Source: Desulfobacteraceae bacterium (GTDB lineage Bacteria > Desulfobacterota > Desulfobacteria > Desulfobacterales > UBA11574). From it: 8,068 bases of DNA. Numbering within the stretch: the first letter of the stretch is position 1; each line of letters starts with the position of its first letter. Below, piece after piece: positions 1 through 6,527 of the stretch. A program made the position numbers and the translations under genes. Location of the stretch: positions 1 through 8,068 of the forward strand of contig JABMQM010000447.1 in assembly GCA_013203195.1 (NCBI GenBank), read 5' to 3'. The notes under the pieces were generated by a model. That model saw nothing but the letters and a program-made list of their open reading frames with translations, was not told the DNA's origin and ran no database searches.

Positions 1-38
1 AACACTGGACCCCTCGACCCCTGGAAGCCTTTGACACT
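1..38. repeat. Degenerate 8-base tandem repeat at window edge
   Basis: Four consecutive units fit the pattern CTNGAMCC: CTGGACCC (5-12), CTCGACCC (13-20), CTGGAAGC (21-28) and the 9-base CTTTGACAC (29-37). The two copies of GACCCCT at 8-14 and 16-22 are identical. The array reaches the left edge, so its full size is unknown. It lies just past the 3' end of the hydrolase gene and is not part of any gene I can support. I have no function for it. Confidence 0.45.
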
Positions 39-62
39 CTTCTCCAACTAAATTGGAGAAGA
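38..62. repeat. Perfect 10-bp inverted repeat around the hydrolase stop codon
   Basis: TCTTCTCCAA (38-47) and TTGGAGAAGA (53-62) are perfect complements separated by a 5-base loop. The loop contains the TAG stop codon of the minus-strand hydrolase gene. In RNA from that gene this forms a tight hairpin at the end of the coding sequence. It could act as a terminator or an mRNA 3'-end stabiliser. No T-tract follows on the minus strand, so a standard intrinsic terminator is not proven. Confidence 0.6.
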
Positions 63-899
63 ACCATATAAAGACATACTGGTTAGAGATTTAATAAAGC
101 TCGTCATTTCGGAAAGAACTGCTTCTTGGGCCTGAAAGTGGGGCACATGGCCGCAGGCGGGAATAAGTATAACCTCCACCGGGCCGGACACCTGACCGGC
201 GATTCTTTCGACCTGGGCATTAGTTCCGTATTCGTCATCTTCACCCTGGAGCACAAGCAGCGGGCAGGTGATTTTGGCAAGATATTCTTCAATATTCCAA
301 TCGTAAAATTCTTGTGAAAGCCAACGGTTAGACCAGCGGCGGAAAGTCGTGTCGGTATTTTCGTGATGGTAGCGGGCCAGCCTGTCCTTTAAATCCGTGG
401 TTTCAAAAGCTTGGACAGCCCGGCGGATGCCCTCTAAGGTGATGTTTTCAACAAAAATGTGGGCCGCTTCTGTAATGAGACCTCGTATGCGTTCGCCGCA
501 AAAGGAGGCTGCCAGCAGGGCAATAGTGCCGCCGTCGCTGTGTCCGATGAGAACAGCATCCTTAACGTTACAGGCCTCCAGCAGTGCGGGCAGATAGGTC
601 TGTGATTCTATCGTCAGATAATCTGTCGGCCAGGGACCTCCATAGGTGTCGGAACCGCCGTAACCCTTACGGTCATATATCAGCCCGTCACAGCCTGTGG
701 ATTCACAGACAGCCTGGGGAAAATCCCTCCACAGCTCAATACAGCCGAGACCTTCATGCAGAAACACCAGTGTAGGTTTTTCTTTTGCCGGCTCCATGAC
801 CGCAGGTTCGATACTTTTGACTCTAAACCGGCAGCCGGCAGCCTCAACGTGGAATATGCGGGATGGGATGCTTTCAGCGTTTGTCAAGGTTGGTTTCAT
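48..899 (-). CDS. Alpha/beta-fold hydrolase
   Basis: This is a soluble serine hydrolase of the alpha/beta superfamily; the substrate is unknown. Numbered from the longest frame (318 residues, ATG at 1004), it shows an oxyanion-hole motif HEGLG at 83-87 and a nucleophile elbow GHSDGG with Ser156. The catalytic acid is Asp256 or Asp257 in GEDDEYG, and the catalytic His286 is in CGHVPHF. The triad is therefore complete. The start is uncertain. I prefer Met36 (ATG at 899, 283 residues), because the longer frame overlaps the promoter and ribosome site of the divergent MBL gene and neither upstream ATG has a Shine-Dalgarno sequence. The ATG at 899 also lacks a good one. The first 35 residues of the long frame contain a hydrophobic stretch (residues 24-35) that could be a membrane anchor if the long form is real. 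Esterase, lactone hydrolase or C-C bond hydrolase are all possible. Confidence 0.85.
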   Translation of the reverse strand: MKPTLTNAESIPSRIFHVEAAGCRFRVKSIEPAVMEPAKEKPTLVFLHEGLGCIELWRDFPQAVCESTGCDGLIYDRKGYGGSDTYGGPWPTDYLTIESQTYLPALLEACNVKDAVLIGHSDGGTIALLAASFCGERIRGLITEAAHIFVENITLEGIRRAVQAFETTDLKDRLARYHHENTDTTFRRWSNRWLSQEFYDWNIEEYLAKITCPLLVLQGEDDEYGTNAQVERIAGQVSGPVEVILIPACGHVPHFQAQEAVLSEMTSFIKSLTSMSLYGSSPI

Positions 900-905
900 G
901 CCCAG

Positions 906-934
906 TAAATAGAATAACCAGATCAAATAGTCAA
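906..934 (-). promoter_or_regulatory. Weak candidate promoter for the hydrolase
   Basis: On the minus strand TTGACT (929-934) is followed after 17 bases by TATTTA (906-911). The -35 matches the consensus at five of six positions, but the -10 at only three. A start about 7 bases beyond the -10 would fall at the ATG at 899, giving a leaderless or nearly leaderless message. This fits the missing Shine-Dalgarno sequence but is weak evidence. Confidence 0.25.
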
Positions 935-974
935 CTGGTGGCATAAACCAGGGTTTTTCATTAACCCTCAAGTC

Positions 975-1003
975 TTGACGATACAGCAAAACAAGAATAT
1001 ACA
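975..1003 (+). promoter_or_regulatory. Sigma-70-type promoter for the MBL-fold gene
   Basis: TTGACG (975-980) is separated by exactly 17 bases from TATACA (998-1003). A transcript would start near 1010 and give a leader of about 15 bases that contains the ribosome site AAAGGAG (1014-1020). The promoter lies inside the longest possible reading frame of the divergent hydrolase, which is one reason to prefer the shorter hydrolase start. Confidence 0.5.
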
Positions 1004-1025
1004 TTTTCTTTAGAAAGGAGATCCA

Positions 1026-1919
1026 ATGATTATAGAAAAGCCTGGGAAGGTGACGGAAAGAATTTTGATGCTCGGGCGAAGAGAGTCGTGTGTCTATCTT
1101 TTAGAGGGTAAAGAGGAGCATGTTCTCCTTGGCGGCGGCATGGTCCATATTATTCCGGATGTGATAGAGCAGCTCAGTGCCTTGAACATCGATGAAGAAA
1201 AAATAAAACGCATCATTATTTTGCATTCGCATTTTGATCACTGCGGAATTGTACCTTTTCTTAAAAAACGCTGGCCTTGGGCCAAAGTAACCGCCTCGCT
1301 ACGTGCCAGGGAGCTATTATCGACTCCTAAAGTTGTAGAAACGATTGAATTTTTAAACCAGATGCTGCTTGCCGAGTACGGGTTGGAAGGGAAGATCAAA
1401 GATCTTGGTATTGAATCATACGGTATTGACGTGGAAGAGGTTGTAGCGGAAGGAGACGCTCTTTTCTGCGGTGACCTGTCTCTGGAAGTGATAGATGTTC
1501 CAGGACATTCCTCATGCTCCATGGCCGTGTACGTTCCCCGGGAAAAGGCCATGTTTGCTTCCGACGCCGGGGGCATCCCATTCGGTGACAAGATTTTTAC
1601 GGCGGCCAACTCCAATTTTGATAAGTACCAAAAGAGCCTTAAGAAAATGGCCGGATATGAAATTGACGTTTTCTTGGCAGAGCATTTTGGTGCCAGGACC
1701 GGTGATGACGCCCGGGATTATTTACTCAGATCCATAGCTTCTGCCAAAGATACACGCAAGATTCTGGAGGAGTCATATTCCCGGACCGGGAATGTTGAAA
1801 AAAGCACGGAAGAGATAACCGTCAGGTTTATGAGAGACGTTCCGGACGGCTTTATGTCAAAAGATGTATTTGCGTTGGCAATAGGACAAATGATGAACTA
1901 CATTGCCAAACAGATGTGA
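1026..1919 (+). CDS. Metallo-beta-lactamase-fold hydrolase
   Basis: This 297-residue protein has the metallo-beta-lactamase fold and probably works as a cytoplasmic metal-dependent hydrolase. The full ligand set for a two-metal site is visible. The HSHFDH motif gives His67, His69, Asp71 and His72. His161 is in VPGHSSCS, Asp180 is in FASDAGG and His220 is in LAEHFGA. There is no signal peptide, which argues against a periplasmic antibiotic resistance enzyme. The C-terminal 70 or so residues look helical and may form the substrate pocket. The start is well set: AAAGGAG sits 5 bases upstream of the ATG. The gene is divergent from the alpha/beta hydrolase and ends 9 bases before the stop of the convergent sulfur-carrier gene. 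Relatives in this superfamily act on thioesters, lactones, phosphodiesters or sulfur compounds, and I cannot choose among these from sequence. Confidence 0.9.
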   Translation: MIIEKPGKVTERILMLGRRESCVYLLEGKEEHVLLGGGMVHIIPDVIEQLSALNIDEEKIKRIIILHSHFDHCGIVPFLKKRWPWAKVTASLRARELLSTPKVVETIEFLNQMLLAEYGLEGKIKDLGIESYGIDVEEVVAEGDALFCGDLSLEVIDVPGHSSCSMAVYVPREKAMFASDAGGIPFGDKIFTAANSNFDKYQKSLKKMAGYEIDVFLAEHFGARTGDDARDYLLRSIASAKDTRKILEESYSRTGNVEKSTEEITVRFMRDVPDGFMSKDVFALAIGQMMNYIAKQM

Positions 1920-1928
1920 CGGAGCGAA

Positions 1929-2162
1929 TTATCCTCCTCCCACCGGAGGGAAAATACCGACTCTTTCTCCGCCCTGCAGCGTTGATGTCAAATCACCTTT
2001 TTTGCCGTCGATAAAGATAAGTTTGACCTCGTTTTCGGCAACACCCAGTTGTTCCAGAAGCATGCCGACAGTTGTGCCCGGCGCAATCGGATATTTTTCC
2101 GCAGAAACCGGGGTGAAGTTGCTTAATGAGGCAAATAATTGAATGTTAATGTGCATTTCCAT
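1929..2162 (-). CDS. MoaD/ThiS-family ubiquitin-like sulfur carrier protein
   Basis: This 77-residue protein has the beta-grasp pattern of small sulfur carriers. The end of the protein is diagnostic: LQGGERVGIFPPVGGG, close to the MoaD/ThiS tail, with a terminal Gly-Gly. In the family that tail is adenylated by an E1-like enzyme (MoeB or ThiF) and then loaded as a thiocarboxylate. Likely roles are sulfur donation for molybdopterin or tungstopterin, for thiazole, or for another sulfur-containing compound. No E1-like partner, MoaE or ThiG is present in the window, so the pathway is open. The first ATG is at 2162. A second in-frame ATG at 2156 gives a 75-residue form that starts right at the first strand, and neither start has a strong ribosome site. 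The gene converges on the MBL gene with 9 bases between stops, and no terminator hairpin is seen between them. Confidence 0.85.
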   Translation of the reverse strand: MEMHINIQLFASLSNFTPVSAEKYPIAPGTTVGMLLEQLGVAENEVKLIFIDGKKGDLTSTLQGGERVGIFPPVGGG

Positions 2163-2207
2163 TTTACGAAACCATCAATTATGACGCATTGGGAATTCTA
2201 AAACCTG

Positions 2208-2235
2208 TTGACAGAATTTAGTTTAGGTATATTAT
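2208..2235 (+). promoter_or_regulatory. Strong sigma-70-type promoter for the AEC transporter
   Basis: A perfect TTGACA (2208-2213) is followed after 16 bases by TATTAT (2230-2235), which matches the -10 consensus at five of six positions. The start would be near 2242, leaving a leader of about 115 bases before the preferred ATG at 2357. It is interleaved with the opposite-strand promoter proposed for the sulfur-carrier gene. Confidence 0.6.
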
Positions 2236-2248
2236 GTCTCAAAGTCAA
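2220..2248 (-). promoter_or_regulatory. Candidate promoter for the sulfur-carrier gene
   Basis: On the minus strand TTGACT (2243-2248) and TAAACT (2220-2225) are spaced by exactly 17 bases. The -10 matches the consensus at four of six positions. The start would fall near 2213, about 50 bases before the ATG. Its elements overlap the AEC promoter on the other strand, so the two promoters could not be occupied at the same time. Confidence 0.4.
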
Positions 2249-2356
2249 CCATTACGTTGTATTAACAAGCCGTTGAAGATATTGCTAAAAAAACGTTCAG
2301 CTTAGTGCTCTAAACGTCACCGTATTTACGAATACATGTACTTAGGGCAAAGTCTT

Positions 2357-3277
2357 ATGAATATTATTTCTACTATAATTCCAATCTTTGCCATTATCAT
2401 TCTTGGAGGGTTTGCGCGCTGGAAAGGCTTTATTCCACCGGATTTTTTGGCTCCGGCAAACCGTCTGGTTTACTATCTGGCCATACCGGCTATGATATTT
2501 CATTCGATTTCAAAAGCTTCCTTAAAAACCCAGTTCGATAGTACGGTTCTGACCGTAACGCTGCTTGCCGTTATAGCGGTATTTGCTTTTGCCTGGGGCG
2601 TGGGTTTAACGAGATGGGTCGAGCGAAAACAGCTGGGGACTTTTATGCAGTGCTCTTTTCACGGTAATCTCGGATATATCGGCCTGGCCGTGGCATATTA
2701 CTATCTTGGCAGCGAGGGGCTTGTAAGGGCCAGTATCATTGCCGGTTTTATCATGATCCTGCAGAATATTCTAGCAGTAGTTGCTCTGCAGTTACATGCT
2801 GAAAATATGGATTTAAAGAAAAACAGATGGGAGGTTGTTCTGCGGATTCTGGGCAATCCTGTCATCATATCTGCCCTGGCCGGTATATTGTATTCCCTGG
2901 CAGGATTACGGCTGCCGCTGGTCCTCGACCGCAGCCTTGCTATTTTAAGCGGCCTTGCACTACCAATGGCCCTATTGATTATCGGAGCTTCTTTGTCTTT
3001 CGAGGTGATGCAGTTGCAGTTGCTCCGAGTTTTGAGTACGAGCGTTATGAAACTGATTCTGCTTCCGGGTTTGGGATTGATTTTTTATCGCTCATGCAAT
3101 CTGGCATTACAGGATTACCTGCCCGGGCTTATTCTGCTGGCCTCACCATCGGCGACATTAACTTATGTAATGGCGAAAGAGATGAACGGCGACACCGATT
3201 TTGCCGTGGCTGCTATTTCCATCAGCACAATGCTATCGGCAATAACATTTACAATCTGGCTTACTCTCGCCGGATAA
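2357..3277 (+). CDS. AEC-family permease (auxin efflux carrier / malonate-transporter type)
   Basis: This is an inner-membrane transporter of the AEC family (Pfam Mem_trans), which moves small carboxylates such as malate or malonate in bacteria. About ten hydrophobic helices can be drawn, in two groups of five split by a charged stretch near residues 155-170 (numbered from an in-frame ATG at 2336). Family hallmarks are GGFARWKGFIP with LAIPAMIFHSISK near the N-terminus, the broken-helix motif HGNLGYIGLA (109-118), and the second-repeat motif ASPSATLTYVMAKEMNGD (269-286). The length, 306-313 residues, is normal. I prefer Met8 (ATG at 2357) because it begins the first helix and has AGGG (2344-2347) upstream; the ATG at 2336 would give 313 residues. 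The substrate cannot be read from sequence. It lies tail to tail with the DctB-like kinase and head to head with the sulfur carrier. Confidence 0.88.
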   Translation: MNIISTIIPIFAIIILGGFARWKGFIPPDFLAPANRLVYYLAIPAMIFHSISKASLKTQFDSTVLTVTLLAVIAVFAFAWGVGLTRWVERKQLGTFMQCSFHGNLGYIGLAVAYYYLGSEGLVRASIIAGFIMILQNILAVVALQLHAENMDLKKNRWEVVLRILGNPVIISALAGILYSLAGLRLPLVLDRSLAILSGLALPMALLIIGASLSFEVMQLQLLRVLSTSVMKLILLPGLGLIFYRSCNLALQDYLPGLILLASPSATLTYVMAKEMNGDTDFAVAAISISTMLSAITFTIWLTLAG

Positions 3278-3533
3278 CCTCTAACTTCGATTGATCGTAA
3301 ACAAAATGAAGAAACTCTGGATCATGATAAAATTAAAGCACATTATTTGGGGTGATGAGGGTGATGATTCCTAACCAATATTGCAACCCTTCGTCAGGTG
3401 GTCTGAGTGAAAGATGGAAGGCATCTTCAATTTGGGTTCCAGAGGCCAAACCGCAAGATAATTGTTACAAAACAGTACAATATATTAAAAATTAAGCATC
3501 GGATGAAGGCAATACATGGAAACACCAAAACTG
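3278..3533. other. Intergenic gap between convergent genes
   Basis: No gene is supported here. The only open frame I noticed is a 22-codon one from an ATG at 3306, with no ribosome site. One inverted repeat, AAGATG (3411-3416) with CATCTT (3422-3427), has a 5-base loop. Outer segments TGGTCTG (3399-3405) and CAGAGGCCA (3440-3448) can pair with a 2-base bulge. It may be a terminator shared by the two converging genes, but no T-tract follows on either strand. Confidence 0.35.
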
Positions 3534-6074
3534 TTATTTATCTAATTCAGCTCTAACAGCCACTCCAATTTTCTCCATAGTATATGGTTTCTTTATGTAT
3601 TGACCTGCTCCAAGTCTGTGAGCTTTTTTAACACGGTGTGTTTCAGAAAAACCACTTGCAATAATTGCCTTTTGGCCCGGATGCAACTTAAGAACCTCTT
3701 CGTAAGTATCAAGCCCGTCAATTCCAGGATGCATGATCATATCCAAAACCAAAAGGTCAGCCGAATTGACTTTCATGTATTCAACCGCTTCCTCACCGCT
3801 TGAAACTGTTGTAACAGTATAACCCAACTTGGTCAGCAAACTTGATGCAATTTCTCTTTGCTCTTTCACATCATCTACTAATAGAATTGATTCTTTATTT
3901 CCCATTAAACTTTCAATGGGTATTAAAGAGGCGTCATCTATCTCCTCTCTGGTTACAGGAAAATAAAGCGTAAAGGTAGTTTTTCCTGTTACACTTTCAA
4001 CATTAATATAACCATTATGGTCTTTTACTGTTCCCCAGACAACTGCCATGCCAAGGCCAGTTCCGCTTCTACCCATTACTTTTTTGGTGTAGAAAGGCTC
4101 AAATATCCTTTCGATATCCTCTGAATTGATACCTATACCTGTATCAGAAATCTTTAGGATAGCATAATCACCCTCTTCAACCCCATCATAACCTTTTATG
4201 GGTCTGTCAACATATCGGTTTTTTGTGGATATTAAAATCTTTCCACCATCGGGCATGGCTTCTGCGGAATTAGAGATCAAATTCATTACAGTTTTGGACA
4301 AATGAACAGGAGAGCCCAAGATGTTTAGAAGATTTGTTTCAAAATCGGTTTCTACCCGCATTGCAGGATGGTGAAATTTTAACTTCTTATGCTCAGGACT
4401 TTTCAAATATTCCAAGGTAATATCATTTAAATTTATTACTTCAGTAACGGCGACCCCTCTTCTGGCTAAAGTCAACAAATCCTGAACTATGACAGCTGCT
4501 TTTTGTCCTGATTGCTGCATGGTTAAAATTGGCTTCCGTAGAGGGCTGCCCTCAGGTAGATCTGCTAATAACAGGTCAGGATAACTTACAATGCCGGAAA
4601 GTATATTATTGAGATCGTGAGCCACCCCTCCGGCAAGGGCTCCAATAGCCTCCATCTTTTGGGCTCGTTGGAGTTGGGTTTGAAAGTTTTCTTTTTCTTT
4701 TTCCATTTGTTTGCGATCGGTGATGTCAAGGCCAAGGGATATCGCTCCTATAATATTTCCATCCTTGTCATGAATTAGCGAGTTGTTCCACTCACAGATG
4801 ACTATTTTCCCTTCTTTGGTCAGATTATCATTAATAGAGCGGCTCTGAAGCCCTCCTTTCAGGAGGATGTTCACTATATCTTCGACATGAGGTCGATTCT
4901 TCTCGGGAATAAGAAAATCAAAGAAGTTATTGCCAACAACCTCCTCTCTGGTCCAGCCAAACACTTCTTCCGCTTTCTTATTCCACTCAGTAACGCGGGT
5001 AGCTATATCCCAAACCACGAAAGCTAAAGGTGCTGTGTCGTGTACATTGCGGAAACGCTCCTCGCTCTCTCTCAAAGCTTCCTCGGCTCTTTTCCGCTGG
5101 ACAATATCATGACTTGCTTCTCTATATAGAAAAAAAACGGCCAATCCTATGAGTAGACACAAGACAAGTATTATTAATCCAGAAGTTTTAAAAAGAGGCT
5201 CAGAAATCCTTTTTAAAACTGATCGCGTATCATGTAGGTAAATGACACTCCAATCCTGATAATTTTGAATTTTCGCTTGGTGGATTTTATATTTTATGCC
5301 TGATCGATCAATAACGCTATTTCCGTCTATTCTCTCAAGGCCAGTCCAGTTCCAAGGCCCTGTGCCGAATTGTCGTGTCTTAGCTATCGCCGCGATTTCT
5401 TCAGAAGAAACTTTCCATATTACATGGTAAAGCCAATTCTTATTATTAGTTGCAAATATAACGCCGTGAGGATCTGTGAACAGCATAATGCCTTCATAAT
5501 CCTGATCAATTTCTTTTTCTATCTCTCCGGTTGAGCTCTTAATAACAACTACTCCTAATGGGGTCTTATCCAATTCTCCATAAATCGGATGACTAAAATA
5601 GACTCCTCGCTTTCCGGAAGTTACCCCCAAGGCCATATAAATAGCGGGATTTCCTTGTATAGCCTGAAGAAAATATGGCCGAAAGGAATAGTTTTTTCCT
5701 ACAAAACTGTCGGGGGAATTTCGATTAGAAGAAGCAATAGTATTCCCAGTATGATCCATAATGTAGCAAATGCTGACATCTAAGACATTTTTGAAATGGT
5801 CCAGTATCTTATTTGCTTTTTCTAGATTGTTCGCATCGTTGCTTGCCAACAACTGTTTTAATTCTCTAAGGCCGGCCAAAGCTTTAACCGACTTTTGATA
5901 TTCGGATAAATTTGAGGCGATATGATCTGCAATTATTTTTGTTCGTGAACCAGCTTCCCGATGGGCTTCCTTCAACCCGGATTCTTTCAACGATGAATAG
6001 TAGAGATATCCTCCTGAGGACATAGAAATAAACGATAGAGAAGCCAAGATTATTAAAATGGTGCGAATTTTCAT
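3534..6074 (-). CDS. Hybrid sensor histidine kinase with DctB-like periplasmic sensor, PAS and receiver
   Basis: This 846-residue inner-membrane kinase has, in order: membrane helix 5-27; periplasmic double-Cache sensor about 30-290; membrane helix 297-317; PAS domain 335-455; coiled coil 455-475; HisKA with phospho-acceptor His486 in AGGVAHDLNN; HATPase with Asn602, Asp644 (ISDTGIGI), FEPFYTKK 658-665 and GTGLG 671-675; and a receiver 728-846. The receiver has acidic Asp734 and Asp735, phospho-acceptor Asp778, Ser807 and Lys829. All catalytic residues are intact. The sensor segments SNRNSPDSFVGKNYSFRPYF (116-135) and ALGVTSGKRGVYFSHP (148-163) closely follow the pattern of DctB, the C4-dicarboxylate sensor, so a small dicarboxylate is the likely ligand (inference). 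There is no output domain, so phosphate must pass to a partner outside the window. AGAGGA (6078-6083) lies just before the ATG and sets the start. A sigma-54 promoter lies upstream. Confidence 0.93.
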   Translation of the reverse strand: MKIRTILIILASLSFISMSSGGYLYYSSLKESGLKEAHREAGSRTKIIADHIASNLSEYQKSVKALAGLRELKQLLASNDANNLEKANKILDHFKNVLDVSICYIMDHTGNTIASSNRNSPDSFVGKNYSFRPYFLQAIQGNPAIYMALGVTSGKRGVYFSHPIYGELDKTPLGVVVIKSSTGEIEKEIDQDYEGIMLFTDPHGVIFATNNKNWLYHVIWKVSSEEIAAIAKTRQFGTGPWNWTGLERIDGNSVIDRSGIKYKIHQAKIQNYQDWSVIYLHDTRSVLKRISEPLFKTSGLIILVLCLLIGLAVFFLYREASHDIVQRKRAEEALRESEERFRNVHDTAPLAFVVWDIATRVTEWNKKAEEVFGWTREEVVGNNFFDFLIPEKNRPHVEDIVNILLKGGLQSRSINDNLTKEGKIVICEWNNSLIHDKDGNIIGAISLGLDITDRKQMEKEKENFQTQLQRAQKMEAIGALAGGVAHDLNNILSGIVSYPDLLLADLPEGSPLRKPILTMQQSGQKAAVIVQDLLTLARRGVAVTEVINLNDITLEYLKSPEHKKLKFHHPAMRVETDFETNLLNILGSPVHLSKTVMNLISNSAEAMPDGGKILISTKNRYVDRPIKGYDGVEEGDYAILKISDTGIGINSEDIERIFEPFYTKKVMGRSGTGLGMAVVWGTVKDHNGYINVESVTGKTTFTLYFPVTREEIDDASLIPIESLMGNKESILLVDDVKEQREIASSLLTKLGYTVTTVSSGEEAVEYMKVNSADLLVLDMIMHPGIDGLDTYEEVLKLHPGQKAIIASGFSETHRVKKAHRLGAGQYIKKPYTMEKIGVAVRAELDK

Positions 6075-6179
6075 TTATCCTCTATTAAACAATAAAAAAA
6101 TTTCATCTCACTTTTAAACGGGCTAAACGATTACCACTTGATATTCCAAACAATAGAATGACACATCAAATATTATAAT

Positions 6180-6193
6180 GCAAAAGTTGTGCC
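6180..6193 (-). promoter_or_regulatory. Sigma-54 (RpoN) promoter for the sensor kinase
   Basis: Read on the minus strand the site is GGCACAACTTTTGC. It matches the -24/-12 consensus GGCAC-N5-TTGC at every fixed base, with the required 10 bases between GG and GC. Only the base before GG differs from the usual T. The start would be near 6168, with a leader of about 95 bases before the kinase ATG. A perfect TATAAT (6172-6177, minus strand) follows at once, but no good -35 matches it, so the sigma-54 reading is preferred. Sigma-54 genes need an AAA+ activator, and none is in the window. Confidence 0.6.
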
Positions 6194-6267
6194 CATTAGA
6201 AAGGCTATAATAAAAGCAGAATATATAATAACATAATATCAATATGATATAGATAGCAGTTTAGGTC

Positions 6268-6298
6268 TTATGCTAAGAGGAATTTGAGTTTTGCATAA
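6268..6298. promoter_or_regulatory. Candidate upstream activator dyad
   Basis: TTATGC (6268-6273) and GCATAA (6293-6298) form a perfect 6-bp dyad with a 19-base spacer. It is about 100-130 bases upstream of the start predicted from the sigma-54 promoter, which is the usual distance for an enhancer-binding activator. Dyads this short also arise by chance in AT-rich DNA, so this is only a pointer. Confidence 0.22.
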
Positions 6299-6527
6299 TT
6301 GAGATGGGGTTTTTGCCAAATAGTTGACAGACAAAAATAAGGACCTGATGATAAATTGACACAAATCAATAAAATTACTGTTCTGGAATAGGATTCGTCA
6401 TATAGGGTTTTTGTACTGGTTCAGCGTGAATCGGAGGATTCCGGTTTCAAAATAAGCTACAATCTTTCAATAAAAGGATGCGCTTCGCGCGCTAATTTTA
6501 ATGGGTTTTTTAAGGCATAGACAGGAA
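6299..6527. other. AT-rich intergenic DNA without a supported gene
   Basis: I see no coding frame with a ribosome site or family resemblance here. Small items present are the inverted repeat GAATC/GATTC (6428-6441), the hairpin GCGC-TTC-GCGC (6480-6490) and an isolated TTGACA (6324-6329) without a well-spaced -10. T-runs at 6496-6499 and 6506-6511 follow the GCGC hairpin but are too far away for a convincing terminator. Confidence 0.4.

Noticed and set aside
51..58. AATTGGAG shared with the IS right end (minus strand near 8049-8056), as an IS remnant at the left of the window
   Set aside because: Only eight bases match and the flanking bases differ; it is explained by the local hairpin.
1238..1615. 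125-codon minus-strand frame inside the MBL gene
   Set aside because: It lies antisense to a well-supported gene, and has no ribosome site or recognisable domain.
1936..1949. CCTCC-CACC-GGAGG hairpin between the convergent MBL and sulfur-carrier genes as a terminator
   Set aside because: It is the coding sequence for the conserved Pro-Pro-Val-Gly-Gly-Gly tail of the sulfur carrier, and no T-run follows on either strand.
2291..2317. AAACGT repeat and ACGTT/AACGT dyad in the AEC leader as an operator or riboswitch
   Set aside because: The arms are only five bases with a 15-base loop, and no known riboswitch motif is visible in the leader.
2827..3294. 155-codon open frame on the plus strand inside the AEC gene
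   Set aside because: It overlaps the transporter in another frame, lacks any family motif, and its composition reads as a frame-shifted shadow of the membrane protein.
3306..3374. 22-codon small ORF downstream of the AEC gene
   Set aside because: There is no Shine-Dalgarno sequence, no hydrophobic or family pattern and no promoter; short ORFs like this are expected by chance.
6172..6177. Perfect TATAAT on the minus strand as the main kinase promoter
   Set aside because: No acceptable -35 is found at 16-18 bases upstream, whereas the overlapping sigma-54 element is nearly perfect. It is kept only as a possible secondary promoter.
6480..6511. GCGC-TTC-GCGC hairpin with later T-runs as an intrinsic terminator
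   Set aside because: The stem is only four pairs and the T-runs begin at least five bases after it, interrupted by AA and GGG.
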